Assembly: GCA_902554705.1 (NCBI GenBank)
Contig: CACDPP010000013.1
Coordinates: 1-45,627, forward strand
Length of the DNA stretch: 45,627 bases
Source of the DNA: Paracoccaceae bacterium
GTDB lineage: Bacteria; Pseudomonadota; Alphaproteobacteria; Rhodobacterales; Rhodobacteraceae
Direction of reading: 5' to 3'
The position numbers were made by a program, and so were the translations under genes. A model generated the notes under the pieces. It was not told where the DNA came from, made no database searches, and saw only the letters and a list, made by a program, of their open reading frames with translations. Positions 1 through 8,941 of the stretch are shown here, one piece after another (the first letter of the stretch is position 1; each line of letters opens with the position of its first letter).

Positions 1-174
1 ATGGTTTCCTGGAAAGTTTAATAACTTAAAAAACTTAGCTCTTTGATCTATTTCGTACTGAGTAATTATCATTTCATCCACTTGAATAACGGCAGAAAAT
101 TTATCACTGGCATTCAAATTGTTAGTTACTAAACAGCCTAATAGAATTGACGATAATAAAGCTCGAAATCTCAT
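1..174 (-). CDS. surA: SurA-like periplasmic chaperone/peptidyl-prolyl isomerase, N-terminal part only
   Basis: The reading frame starts at an ATG (bases 174-172) and runs off the left edge, giving 58 residues. Residues 1-22 form a signal peptide: MRFR, a hydrophobic stretch, then NASD as the likely cleavage area. After it comes AVIQVDEMIITQYEIDQR, which matches the start of the SurA N-terminal domain (xVNxxVITxxElxxR). SurA escorts outer-membrane proteins through the periplasm; the PPIase domains would lie outside the window. The ATG lies one base after the lptG stop, so the gene is read as the third gene of the lptF-lptG unit. In many Rhodobacterales an lptD gene sits between lptG and surA; here there is none. 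A generic SurA N-domain (PpiC-family) lipoprotein-free chaperone is the alternative. Confidence 0.75.
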   Translation of the reverse strand, partial: MRFRALLSSILLGCLVTNNLNASDKFSAVIQVDEMIITQYEIDQRAKFFKLLNFPGNH

Positions 175-175
175 T

Positions 176-1270
176 TTACCCGTCTTCCATGTGCAAAATT
201 AAACCCAAAGCTATTAATATGCTAGAAATTGCTGGAATCCAAGTCGCTGAAACTAAGTTTAATTGCCCGCTTTCAGCTAGAAGCTGCGCAAAATTTCTAA
301 CGTAATATAATCCAAAACCTAATGTTAAGGCAGACAAAATTGCAAAACTTTTTCTATTTCCTATAAAATTTTTCATTGTAAATGCACAGCCTACCAACAT
401 CATAGCAGTTAAAAACAGTGGATGGGACAGTTCAGAATGATATCTCACTTCATATCTGCGAACCGAGAAACCTGCTTCTTTCAATTGTGCTATATGTGAC
501 GGAAGATTCCATATGGAAACACCAGATGGATCACCTATTCGTTCTCTTATTTCTTCCTTTGTTAGGTTTGATGATATTACTAGATTTTTGAATACCCGGG
601 CATTTTTTTCAGAACTTAAACCTCTATTAAGAGGCCAAAATTTAACATCAGTCAGGTGCCAACTATTATCTAGAATTACTGCATTTTGAGCTTGGAGTCT
701 ACGAGTCGCAGATCCATTTTTGGCAAACGAAATAATTGTTACATCGTATAAAACTGATCCTTCAGAGTTAACTTTACTAGCTCTTATAACTGACTGCTCT
801 AAATTATTGCCTTGTCGTAGCCAAAGCCCTTCTGAACCAATTGAAAATGCGGCTTTTTCACCTTTTATATATGTTTCTTTTAAACTGAAATATAATTTGT
901 TTGTTGTAGCAATCATTGGATTGATAACCGCTAACAATAAAAAACCAAAAATAAGGCTTACTACCACTGGGGCAAATATAGCTCCATAGACTGAGCGACC
1001 GGCGCCACGAACTATAACAAGTTCGCTAGTTTTGCTCAATGCTATAAAAAATGTAATAGATGAGATTAATATTATAAGATCGATAATTTCATATATGCTT
1101 TTTGGACAATTTAATAAAGTTAGATGAATGATAGTAAGTAGATCAGTAACGCTTGAGAACTTTCTAGAATGTTCGATTAGGTCAATTACTATTGTAAGTA
1201 TTGACATCAAAGCAAATGTAGTAATTAGCATTTTTAAATATTTAAAAGCAAAGTAGATATGAAGAGTCAT
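176..1270 (-). CDS. lptG: LPS export ABC transporter permease LptG
   Basis: LptG pairs with LptF in the inner membrane, and with two LptB ATPases and LptC pulls lipopolysaccharide out of the membrane toward the LptA bridge. The 364-residue protein begins MTLHIYFAFKYLK, typical of LptG. Three hydrophobic segments lie in the first ~125 residues, a soluble periplasmic beta-rich domain at about 130-270, and three more membrane segments lie at the C-terminus, which is the YjgP/YjgQ layout. Length is normal for the family. It follows lptF by 9 bases and is followed by surA after one base, so all three are probably one transcript starting upstream of lptF. No lptA, lptB or lptC gene is in the window. 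Confidence 0.93.
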   Translation of the reverse strand: MTLHIYFAFKYLKMLITTFALMSILTIVIDLIEHSRKFSSVTDLLTIIHLTLLNCPKSIYEIIDLIILISSITFFIALSKTSELVIVRGAGRSVYGAIFAPVVVSLIFGFLLLAVINPMIATTNKLYFSLKETYIKGEKAAFSIGSEGLWLRQGNNLEQSVIRASKVNSEGSVLYDVTIISFAKNGSATRRLQAQNAVILDNSWHLTDVKFWPLNRGLSSEKNARVFKNLVISSNLTKEEIRERIGDPSGVSIWNLPSHIAQLKEAGFSVRRYEVRYHSELSHPLFLTAMMLVGCAFTMKNFIGNRKSFAILSALTLGFGLYYVRNFAQLLAESGQLNLVSATWIPAISSILIALGLILHMEDG

Positions 1271-1279
1271 TTCAATGCC

Positions 1280-2383
1280 TTAATTTTTTTGATATTTTGA
1301 CGCAGAAATATTTAAAAAAAAGATTGATGAAAAAATCCCAATTGCACTTGGTAGATAAATTAGAGGCCAAAGTTGGAAGCTATTTACAGAGAGTTTAATT
1401 GTGTAGCTTTCGATAACTTTCATGAGAACAATTACAAACAAGGCCATAGTGATCTGTTTGCTAAAGCCAAACCTATTTGCATTTCCTATTAATAAGGCAG
1501 AAAAGCCCAAAATTGCCGCTACAAAGCAAAAAATTGGTTTATGCATCCTGGTATGTAATTCTGATCCTATCAAGCCTTTGGAGTATTTGGTTGTATTTTC
1601 TACTTTTTGGATATTGCTTAATAATAACCAAGTTGAGATATGCGATAGGTAAACTTTATCGGTCGAGCTTTTCTTCAAAGCATTGGACAAATCAATAGTG
1701 ACACTTTTGAATTCAGTGGTAGATAGTTCTTTACTTGAGTAGTTGCTTGTTTGTATCAAACCATTTTCCATATATAATGCAGTTTTGTTTTCATTTTTTG
1801 CCAAAAAGGCGCGTGTTGCTGTATATGTGATAAATTCGTCTTTGTTTCTCCTGTCGTGTAGAAAAACATTAGACAGAGTACCATCACTTTTAATCTCTTT
1901 AATATAAAAAGTAACTCCTTTGAATGGGTGAATAAATTTACCTTCCTTTAAAAGTTGAGCTGATACTGAGGTGTCTAAATCTAACTGTCTTTCATGAAGT
2001 ATTTTAGTGGTATTAGGAACTATAAAAATTGTGAAAAAACTGAGGATTAACATGCAGAAAAAGCCAAAGAGAAAATAGGGTTTGCCCATTCTCCATGGGC
2101 TCAATCCTGATGATTGCAAAATAGTTAATTCTGAATCGTTTTTCAATCTGTTTGTCACAAAAATTACAGCAGCAAAGCTGGCTAATGGAAAAACGATTAT
2201 GGTGGCAGAGGGAAGGCTCAATAAGGCAAATTCAAAAAGTATTGAGGATGAATGACCGTCGGATATCAGTTGATCGAAAAGACGAATTGCCCTGTTTATC
2301 CAGAAAATTAGTGTTAGTATTAATAAGAAAAAAGCAAAAATTATAAGTAATTGCCTAAAAATATATTGGTCTATCTTCTGCAT
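1280..2383 (-). CDS. lptF: LPS export ABC transporter permease LptF
   Basis: This is the partner permease of LptG in the LptB2FG extractor. The 367-residue protein starts MQKIDQYIFRQLL, a common LptF start, and has the same plan: membrane helices at about 10-115, a periplasmic jelly-roll domain at about 125-265, and three helices from about 280 to 360. It is the first gene of the minus-strand unit lptF-lptG-surA and is transcribed away from pepA. The divergent gap 2384-2540 must carry both promoters, but I could not pick out a convincing pair of hexamers there. The lptF/lptG names rest on order and N-terminal similarity, since the two paralogues are alike. Confidence 0.92.
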   Translation of the reverse strand: MQKIDQYIFRQLLIIFAFFLLILTLIFWINRAIRLFDQLISDGHSSSILFEFALLSLPSATIIVFPLASFAAVIFVTNRLKNDSELTILQSSGLSPWRMGKPYFLFGFFCMLILSFFTIFIVPNTTKILHERQLDLDTSVSAQLLKEGKFIHPFKGVTFYIKEIKSDGTLSNVFLHDRRNKDEFITYTATRAFLAKNENKTALYMENGLIQTSNYSSKELSTTEFKSVTIDLSNALKKSSTDKVYLSHISTWLLLSNIQKVENTTKYSKGLIGSELHTRMHKPIFCFVAAILGFSALLIGNANRFGFSKQITMALFVIVLMKVIESYTIKLSVNSFQLWPLIYLPSAIGIFSSIFFLNISASKYQKN

Positions 2384-2540
2384 GAATAAGATACCATTTA
2401 TAAACAGTTCCCATGGATCTATATTAATAAATCAATTCTGAAAACTCATTAATTAAAACATGATAAATTCTTTATTGTAAAACACTAGAATATTATCCGA
2501 TTTAAGACTATCTGCATCTAAAGATTTGATTGGAGAAAAA

Positions 2541-4016
2541 ATGAAAACATCTGTTGATGTAAAACTAAAAGAGTATAATCTAGATCTGCTTGAAGAAGAA
2601 TATGATCGGATATCGATCTTTATAGAGGATGCAAAAAAATTAAATCGTATTTGTATTCACCTTAACAAATTAACCAAAGGCGCAATTTTGAAAGCGATCA
2701 ACTCGAAGGAATTCGAAAAAAAATCTTGTGGCGATGTTTTAACTCTTTCTTTTCCTGGAGCTCTTCAAGCAAAATATTTAGATTTGGTCAAATGGGCAAA
2801 GTCAGGGCAACCTAATGACGCTAGAAAAGCCGGTGTAAATTTAGCTAAGAAATCAAACAATAGCAAAATTTTAGTTAGTGCTAATACGCAAAAGTTTTCG
2901 GAAGAACTGATAAAAGGTTATCTTTTGCGTCGATATGAATTTTCAAATTACAAGACTGCTGAAGACAAAGGCCTGGGATCAGTAACACTGATGTTGAAGC
3001 GTCCAAAAGATTTTGAAAAATCCTTGTCAGAAACTAAGGCGATAGTTGATGGCGTTTTTTTTACAAGGAACTTGGTGAATGAGCCCGCAAATATTTTAAA
3101 TACGGTTGAATTTTCCAATAGATTACAAGAGTTGTCCACTTTAGGTATTGACGTTGAAATTTTAGAAGAAAAAAAATTAGCAGAGTTAGGAATGAATGCA
3201 CTTCTTGGAGTTGGTCAAGGTTCAGCCAACCCAAGCAAAGTTGTTGTAATGTCTTGGAAAGGTTTATCACAGGATACTAAACCCTTAGCTCTTGTAGGTA
3301 AGGGTGTGGTTTTTGACACCGGAGGTATTTCTCTCAAACTAGCAGGTGGTATGGAAGATATGACAATGGATATGGGTGGTGCCGGAGTTGTGGCTGGAAC
3401 AATGCTTTCTTTGGCTAAGCGAAAAGCTAAAGCTAATGTTGTTGGCTTGGTCGGTTTGGTCGAAAATATGCCATCAAGCACGGCACAAAGGCCAGGCGAT
3501 ATTGTCAAATCTATGAAAGGTGACACTATTGAAGTGATTAATACAGACGCAGAGGGGCGATTAGTCCTCAGTGATCTTCTTTGGTATACACAAGAAAGAT
3601 TTAATCCTGCTGGTATCATCGACCTAGCAACACTGACTGGCGCAATTATTGTTGCATTGGGATACGAAAATGCTGGGGTTTTTTCTAATGATGATGATTT
3701 TTGCAATTCTTTCTTAAAAGTTGCTAATCAGGAAAACGAAGGTGCATGGCGTATGCCACTTGGTGCTAGTTATGATAAAAAACTTAAATCCCGCCTGGCT
3801 GATATTAAAAATGTTGGTGGTAGGGATGCTGGTGCAATAACGGCCGCGCAATTCATACAAAGATTTATTAAGAAAGATATGCCTTGGATACATATTGATA
3901 TTGCTGGAGCGGCTCATACTAAATCCGAAAGCGCCTTTGCACCTGCTGGTGCAACTGGTTGGGGCGTAATGAGTTTGAATCGTTTAGTAAGTGAGAAGTT
4001 TGAAAATAATAAATGA
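2541..4016 (+). CDS. pepA: Leucyl aminopeptidase (M17 family) PepA
   Basis: This is a cytosolic di-zinc exopeptidase that removes N-terminal residues from peptides; hexameric in the family. The M17 signature NTDAEGRL is at about residues 334-341, and the metal-binding stretch GKGVVFDTGGISLK precedes it by roughly 80 residues. A catalytic-domain C-terminus with PAGATGWGV is present. The frame is open from a TTG at 2526, but I start at ATG 2541 because GGAG lies six bases before it and falls inside the longer version. That gives 491 residues, close to the usual ~490-500. In other gamma- and alphaproteobacteria pepA also neighbours lptF/lptG (divergent) and holC (downstream), as here. Confidence 0.96.
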   Translation: MKTSVDVKLKEYNLDLLEEEYDRISIFIEDAKKLNRICIHLNKLTKGAILKAINSKEFEKKSCGDVLTLSFPGALQAKYLDLVKWAKSGQPNDARKAGVNLAKKSNNSKILVSANTQKFSEELIKGYLLRRYEFSNYKTAEDKGLGSVTLMLKRPKDFEKSLSETKAIVDGVFFTRNLVNEPANILNTVEFSNRLQELSTLGIDVEILEEKKLAELGMNALLGVGQGSANPSKVVVMSWKGLSQDTKPLALVGKGVVFDTGGISLKLAGGMEDMTMDMGGAGVVAGTMLSLAKRKAKANVVGLVGLVENMPSSTAQRPGDIVKSMKGDTIEVINTDAEGRLVLSDLLWYTQERFNPAGIIDLATLTGAIIVALGYENAGVFSNDDDFCNSFLKVANQENEGAWRMPLGASYDKKLKSRLADIKNVGGRDAGAITAAQFIQRFIKKDMPWIHIDIAGAAHTKSESAFAPAGATGWGVMSLNRLVSEKFENNK

Positions 4017-4462
4017 GTGAAGTATATTTTTATCATTTAACCCAAACACGGCTCGAGGTTGCTCTTCCCAAAATACTAGAACGTGCTTTGTCTGCTGACT
4101 GGTCGGTAGAGTTAAGAATTGGGATAAAAGCTGAAGAAGAACCCATTAGCGATGCAATTTGGAAAGGCCCAGACGAAAGTTTTTTGCCGCATTGTTCGGA
4201 GGATAATGATAAATTACACGATTATCCGATAGTTTTAAGTAAATCGCCTTTATCTGAAGTGAGAGATTGTCTTATCGTTATTGATCAGGCTGAATTACAA
4301 GAAAATGAAGTGCAGAAATTTAAAAGAGTATGTTTGCTTTTTGACTCAAAAAATGAGATTGAGTTAATGAATGCAAGAGTAACTTGGAAAAGTCTTTTAG
4401 ATGCTGGTTTGAAGACGAGTTATTGGGCAGAAGATAATGGGAAATGGACCAAAAAAGATTAG
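4013..4462 (+). CDS. holC: DNA polymerase III subunit chi
   Basis: Chi links the clamp loader (through psi) to single-strand binding protein at the replication fork. The 149-residue product shows the family landmarks: LP.ILERAL near residue 20, a W-K-G-P-D-ESFLPH stretch near residues 50-60, and LLFDS...NARVTWK toward the C-terminus. Its ATG overlaps the pepA stop as ATGA, so translation is coupled to pepA. The pepA-holC order is widely conserved in Proteobacteria, which supports the call. Alphaproteobacteria usually lack an obvious psi, so chi may act with the clamp loader alone. Confidence 0.9.
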   Translation: MSEVYFYHLTQTRLEVALPKILERALSADWSVELRIGIKAEEEPISDAIWKGPDESFLPHCSEDNDKLHDYPIVLSKSPLSEVRDCLIVIDQAELQENEVQKFKRVCLLFDSKNEIELMNARVTWKSLLDAGLKTSYWAEDNGKWTKKD

Positions 4463-4472
4463 TAACTAAATG

Positions 4473-5051
4473 TCAAATATTTATTATCATTATATTCCTG
4501 CCGAGTTCTAGTTTTTTAAGTCTGCTTAAAAAACTCATGCCCAACAATGATTTTTCCATATCTGTCTGACTTATAAAAGCTTTTACATTTGAAAAGTTTT
4601 TAAATCCTAAGCTAACTTTATCGAATACAACTGGAGATATTAGAATTTCTCCATTTGCGGTCTGAGCTAATTGCGAAAAATTAAGTTTGTCTACGTTAAA
4701 TCCAAGTTTTTCGCCGTCTTTTTTTGATAAAATCATTGCTGTTGCCCCGGTATCAATAAGAAAATTTATTGGCTTGTTGTTAATACTAAGCGTTACATAA
4801 AAATGACCATCTGAGGCTGTTTTTAAAGTAAGCCTCTCCAGATCTTTATCAAAAATATTCAGGCTAGATTTTTCGCCATGATAGTTTTCCCAAACCAAAG
4901 CCAAAACGATGAAAAATATGAAAATTATAAACCAAATTAGTCCAAACTTAATAAATTTCCTCAGTGAGTTTTTCCAACTAAAGAAGGAAAATATTAGAAT
5001 TGCGCATAAAATAGCGAGGTAAATCAAGTTTCCGGTATCGTCTATGTTCAC
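4473..5051 (-). CDS. Membrane-anchored retropepsin-like aspartic protease (TIGR02281 type)
   Basis: Two hydrophobic helices occupy residues ~8-25 and ~35-55, followed by a soluble aspartic-protease domain with the catalytic motif DTGA at residues 100-103 (FLIDTGATAMILS) and a hydrophobic-hydrophobic-Gly motif LLGMSFL near the end. Such single-domain proteases dimerise. The frame stays open up to 5093, but I choose the GTG at 5051: it overlaps the stop of the upstream ABC-F gene as GTGA, and it gives an N-terminus MNIDDTGNLIYLAIL that resembles family members (xDTGrLiYL). That makes 192 residues, with the active site on the periplasmic side if both helices cross the membrane. The substrate is unknown. 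Confidence 0.83.
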   Translation of the reverse strand: MNIDDTGNLIYLAILCAILIFSFFSWKNSLRKFIKFGLIWFIIFIFFIVLALVWENYHGEKSSLNIFDKDLERLTLKTASDGHFYVTLSINNKPINFLIDTGATAMILSKKDGEKLGFNVDKLNFSQLAQTANGEILISPVVFDKVSLGFKNFSNVKAFISQTDMEKSLLGMSFLSRLKKLELGRNIMIINI

Positions 5052-6901
5052 TTTTGAGTTGCGCTTTCCATTCTTTCTTGAGCTTGGATCCAAAGATCTT
5101 CTGCTCGCTTAATTGCTTCATTAATTTCGGAAAGTTTTTTATTCCATTTTTCTAATTCTTTAAGTTTTTCATCTGAATAAAGATCTTGATTTGATAGGAT
5201 ATCAGCTACCTTTTTTTTCATATTTTGGAGTTTCTCTAATCTATCTTCACTTTTTTTGACTTCAGATTTGTAAGCAAGAACTTTCTTTTGAAATTCTTTC
5301 TTATCACCTAAGTTTTTGGGAATTTTTGAATTTTTTCTGGGTTTTTTTATTAAAACATCAGAGCGGTAACTTTCTAGATCTTCCTCATATGGGCATACAG
5401 TGCCGTTATTCACTAACCATAATTTATCAGAAACTAACGATAATAAGTGGAAATCATGGCTCACTAAAATAACAGCTCCGGAAAATTTTGTCAGAGCTTC
5501 AATAAGTGCCTCGCGGCTTTCTATATCAAGATGATTTGTTGGTTCATCTAAAATTAATAGATGTGGGTTGTCTAACGTTGCCAACAAAAGTAACAAACGA
5601 GCCTTTTGCCCTCCCGACATCGCTGAGACCTTTAATTCTGATTGATCAGAGCCAATTCCAAAACCACCCAGGATTTTTTTTCTTTCTGATACACTTTTAC
5701 TTGGTCTAGCTCGTGATAAATGTTCGAAGGGTGTTTCACCTTTCCTTAATTCATCTGTTTGGTGTTGGGAAAAATATCCTATCCGTAGTTGTGATGACTT
5801 AATAAGAGAACCACTCAATAGAGGAATTCGATTAGCCAGTAACTTTGATAATGTTGATTTCCCCTCACCATTTTTCCCAAGTAATGCTATCTTGTCATCA
5901 TAGTCTATGCGCAAGTTGAGTTTGGTAAGGACAGCTTTATTGTTATAGCCAGTGCAGCCGTCCTGAATTGAAACCAAGGGTGAAGCTAACTCTTCTGGAG
6001 CTGGAAATAGGATTTTCTTTAAAGCTCTTTCTTTTGGTAAAGAAATTGTCTTTAATTTGCCGAGAGCTTTTAATCTTGACTGAGCTTGCTTAGCTTTTTT
6101 AGCTTTATAACGAAATCTATCCACAAAAGATTGTAAGTGTTGTCGAGTTTTGTCTTGTTTTTTTATTTCTGAAAGTTTGCTTTCAAGTTGAGCCATTCTG
6201 GTTTCGGCAAATTTTTCATAATTTCCCGAATAAAATGTCAAATTCTTATCTTCGAGGTGCAGAATAGAATTTACGCAATTATTCAAAAGGTTTCTATCAT
6301 GACTAATGACAAGAACCGTATGTGGATATGTGACTAAGTAGTTTTCAAGCCAAATCGTGCCCTCCAAATCAAGATAGTTAGTTGGCTCATCTAACAAAAG
6401 TAAATCCGGTTGATTAAATAATACGGCTGCCAAAGACATTCTCATTCTCCAACCACCAGAAAACGACTTACAGGGAAGATGATTATCCTCTTCGGTAAAA
6501 CCAAGCCCTTTTAAAATTGTAGAGGCTCTCGCTTCAGCAGACCAAGCCCCTATGTCTTCAAGCCTGATCTGTATTTCAGCAATTCGATCTGGGTCTTTTT
6601 CGGTTTTACTTTGTTTTATAAGTGTTTCGCGTTCCTCATCTGCCGCCAAAATTGTTTCTAATACAGATAAATCATTTTCAGAAACTTCTTGTTTGACATC
6701 GTCAATTTTAGCATTTTTTGGTAAAATAATTTGTCCGCTTTCTAATTCCAGGTCTCCTTTTATCAATCCAAATAAAGTTGTCTTTCCAGTGCCATTTCTA
6801 CCAACAACACCTATTTTATGACCGGATGGGATAGTGATATTTCCCGTGTCTAAGAGTTTTCTACCGCCTATGCTGAATGAAATCTTTTCTATTTTAATCA
6901 T
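5048..6901 (-). CDS. ABC-F family ATPase (ribosome-associated type)
   Basis: The 617-residue protein has two ATP-binding cassettes and no membrane segment. Cassette 1 has Walker A GRNGTGKTT at residues 34-42, signature SGGWRMRM, and Walker B LLLLDEPTNYLD. Cassette 2 has GKNGEGKST, SGGQKARLL and LLILDEPTNHLD. A lysine-rich linker (FVDRFRYKAKKAKQAQSR) separates them, and a charged coiled coil fills about residues 540-617. This is the ABC-F layout; members act on ribosomes at the E site. The C-terminal coiled coil suggests a YheS/Uup-like branch rather than EttA, but I cannot fix the subfamily. It is followed by the protease gene with a 4-base overlap. Confidence 0.92.
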   Translation of the reverse strand: MIKIEKISFSIGGRKLLDTGNITIPSGHKIGVVGRNGTGKTTLFGLIKGDLELESGQIILPKNAKIDDVKQEVSENDLSVLETILAADEERETLIKQSKTEKDPDRIAEIQIRLEDIGAWSAEARASTILKGLGFTEEDNHLPCKSFSGGWRMRMSLAAVLFNQPDLLLLDEPTNYLDLEGTIWLENYLVTYPHTVLVISHDRNLLNNCVNSILHLEDKNLTFYSGNYEKFAETRMAQLESKLSEIKKQDKTRQHLQSFVDRFRYKAKKAKQAQSRLKALGKLKTISLPKERALKKILFPAPEELASPLVSIQDGCTGYNNKAVLTKLNLRIDYDDKIALLGKNGEGKSTLSKLLANRIPLLSGSLIKSSQLRIGYFSQHQTDELRKGETPFEHLSRARPSKSVSERKKILGGFGIGSDQSELKVSAMSGGQKARLLLLLATLDNPHLLILDEPTNHLDIESREALIEALTKFSGAVILVSHDFHLLSLVSDKLWLVNNGTVCPYEEDLESYRSDVLIKKPRKNSKIPKNLGDKKEFQKKVLAYKSEVKKSEDRLEKLQNMKKKVADILSNQDLYSDEKLKELEKWNKKLSEINEAIKRAEDLWIQAQERMESATQK

Positions 6902-7067
6902 TGTGAATGAGTACCAGTGAAAAAATCTTTTTAAAAGAAAAACGCTCTAAAAATCGTTATTTTATGTATTCAAGATAATGTGCCTTTTAAATTTAGTTTA
7001 CCCGTGTTAGTGGCTCCAATCAAAGAATTCAAATTGATAAAAACTTGTTGATAAAGAGGAATTTTAG

Positions 7068-7490
7068 ATGGGTTTCGAACGAACATTCAGTATTATTAAA
7101 CCTGATGCAACACGCCGCAATCTCACAGGAAAAATAAATGCAAAGTTTGAAGAGGCAGGTCTTAGGATTGTTGCCCAGAAGCGTATTCATATGACAAAGG
7201 AGCAGGCTGGAAAATTTTATGAAGTCCATTCTGAACGTCCATTTTATGATGAATTGTGTGATTTTATGTCATCGGAACCCGTCATAGTGCAGGTACTTGA
7301 GGGCGAAAGCGCCATCTCTAAGAATAGAGAAGTTATGGGCGCAACAAACCCCGCAGATGCGGCCCCGGGCACTATCAGGGCAGATTTTGCGGAAAGTATG
7401 GGCGAAAACTCTGTGCATGGTTCTGATGCCCCTGAAACTGCAGCTATCGAAATCGCTTATTTCTTTTCTGGAATAGAATTAGTTGGATAG
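7068..7490 (+). CDS. ndk: Nucleoside diphosphate kinase
   Basis: Ndk transfers the gamma phosphate from ATP to NDPs through a phosphohistidine. All expected residues are seen: K11 in IIKPDA, the [11 protein letters not shown] stretch at 94-104, and active-site H117 within NSVHGSD. At 140 residues the length is exactly normal. A good ribosome binding site, GAGGA, lies about 8 bases before the ATG. The gene stands alone: the ABC-F gene is divergent upstream (gap 6902-7067) and the aminotransferase is convergent downstream. Confidence 0.98.
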   Translation: MGFERTFSIIKPDATRRNLTGKINAKFEEAGLRIVAQKRIHMTKEQAGKFYEVHSERPFYDELCDFMSSEPVIVQVLEGESAISKNREVMGATNPADAAPGTIRADFAESMGENSVHGSDAPETAAIEIAYFFSGIELVG

Positions 7491-7552
7491 TTCTTGTAAC
7501 TGATAGAGCGTTAATGAAAATCTTTTGAATTTAAGATTGGGTTTGATTAGTT

Positions 7553-8749
7553 TTAAATCTGGTCGTTTTTATTACTCTCAAGAGAAAGTTCATTTGCAAA
7601 TTTACAAACGCTTCGAAATGTTTCTGCAAATTTATTATCTTCTAAAGTCAGGGAAATTCTGACATGCCCTGACGCAGCTTCTCCAAAGCTTTCGCCCGGC
7701 ATTACAGCGATCTTTTCAACGTCTAAAAGCTTGCCAGCGAAACTTAGACCGCTCATCCCTGTGGCGCGAATATTAAGCATTAAATACATGGCGCCTTGGG
7801 GTGGAATGTGACCTAAATTGGGAAAGTCTTTTAAAATATCTAGTGCAAGTTTGCTTCTGCGATTGAACGGTTCAGATATTTTTTCTTCAAATTCCTTACC
7901 TTGTTGTAAGGCAAAAACACCAGCTTGCTGGACGAAGCCAGGAACACCGTAAGTCATATTTGTCGCTAAATCTATTGCCTTGGATATTATTATCTCTGGA
8001 CCTATTAGCCATCCTAAACGAGAGCCGGTCATTGCATGGCTTTTGGAAAGAGATCCAATTACTAGAGTTCTTTCCACCATATTATTAATCTCACGCGGTG
8101 AAATATGTTTGCCGGCCCAGATTTGTGTATCGTAAACTTCATCGGAAATAACCCAAAGATTGTTTTTCTTTGCTACGTCACAAATATTTTTAATAGTAGC
8201 TTTATTATACACCATGCCCGTTGGGTTGTTAGGTGAGTTTATCAATAATGATTTTGTTTTTTGAGTTGCGCTATCTAATTGATCAAAAGTAGGTTGAAAA
8301 TAATTTTCTGCACTTGTTATTATTCTTCGTTCTCGAGCTCCGATAGATCTAATAGTCGTCGGGTAAGTTGCATAGTATGGATCTATATAGGCAGCTGTGT
8401 CACCCTCATCCAAGACGGCCATGTGAGCAGCGAATAGAGCGGATTGCCCTCCTGGTGTTACGATTACATTCTCTAGATTTGTTTTAATTCCAGTTTTCTT
8501 TTCAGTTCGATGTGCGATTAAGGCTCTCAATTCCTCAATGCCTGGGACTGGGGCATATCCAGTCTGCCCATTTATGGCAGCCTTATGCATTGATTTGAGT
8601 ATGGATGGGTCGGTTCCGATGTCATGTTCGCCAATACTGAGCTCTATTACATTAATACCAGAGGACATCATTTTTCTGGCTTTATAAAAAATTTCCCATC
8701 CGTCAGAACCACCACTTGTTATATTTTCGATACGATTGGAAGGTTTCAT
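7553..8749 (-). CDS. Class I/II PLP-dependent aminotransferase
   Basis: This is a fold-type I pyridoxal-phosphate enzyme of the AspC/AlaT-like class. Visible landmarks are SPNNPTG (substrate carboxylate pocket), ISDEVYD, and SLSKSHAMTGSRLGW, where the lysine of SKSH carries PLP. An in-frame ATG exists at 8779, but I start at 8749: the shorter protein (398 residues) begins MKPSNRIENITSGGSDGWE, which looks like the start of relatives, and neither start has a strong ribosome binding site. The donor and acceptor cannot be told from the sequence. It is convergent with ndk; the gap 7491-7552 has a weak AATCTT/AAGATT hairpin without a clear T tract. Confidence 0.9.
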   Translation of the reverse strand: MKPSNRIENITSGGSDGWEIFYKARKMMSSGINVIELSIGEHDIGTDPSILKSMHKAAINGQTGYAPVPGIEELRALIAHRTEKKTGIKTNLENVIVTPGGQSALFAAHMAVLDEGDTAAYIDPYYATYPTTIRSIGARERRIITSAENYFQPTFDQLDSATQKTKSLLINSPNNPTGMVYNKATIKNICDVAKKNNLWVISDEVYDTQIWAGKHISPREINNMVERTLVIGSLSKSHAMTGSRLGWLIGPEIIISKAIDLATNMTYGVPGFVQQAGVFALQQGKEFEEKISEPFNRRSKLALDILKDFPNLGHIPPQGAMYLMLNIRATGMSGLSFAGKLLDVEKIAVMPGESFGEAASGHVRISLTLEDNKFAETFRSVCKFANELSLESNKNDQI

Positions 8750-8941
8750 GCTATTGTTCCGAAAAGAAATTTTGAGCATTACGGTCTATTAATTCATGTG
8801 ATGTCAAATCAGAAATGAATAATTTACATAAATTTGTTAATTTTGCTGCATCTATTTTTTTGATACCCAAGTGATTTGTCATTTCCAAAGGCACTTGTTC
8901 TTGCTATTGCGGTCACGTCATATTTCAATAACCGAAAATGA

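Noticed and set aside
2526-2540. Upstream TTG start for pepA
   Set aside because: The GGAG ribosome binding site for ATG 2541 lies inside this stretch, and the added residues are unlike the family.
3215-3706. 163-codon minus-strand frame inside pepA
   Set aside because: Shadow of the conserved M17 catalytic region.
7491-7552. Terminator between ndk and the aminotransferase gene
   Set aside because: The AATCTT/AAGATT stem is short and AT-only with no T tract on either side.
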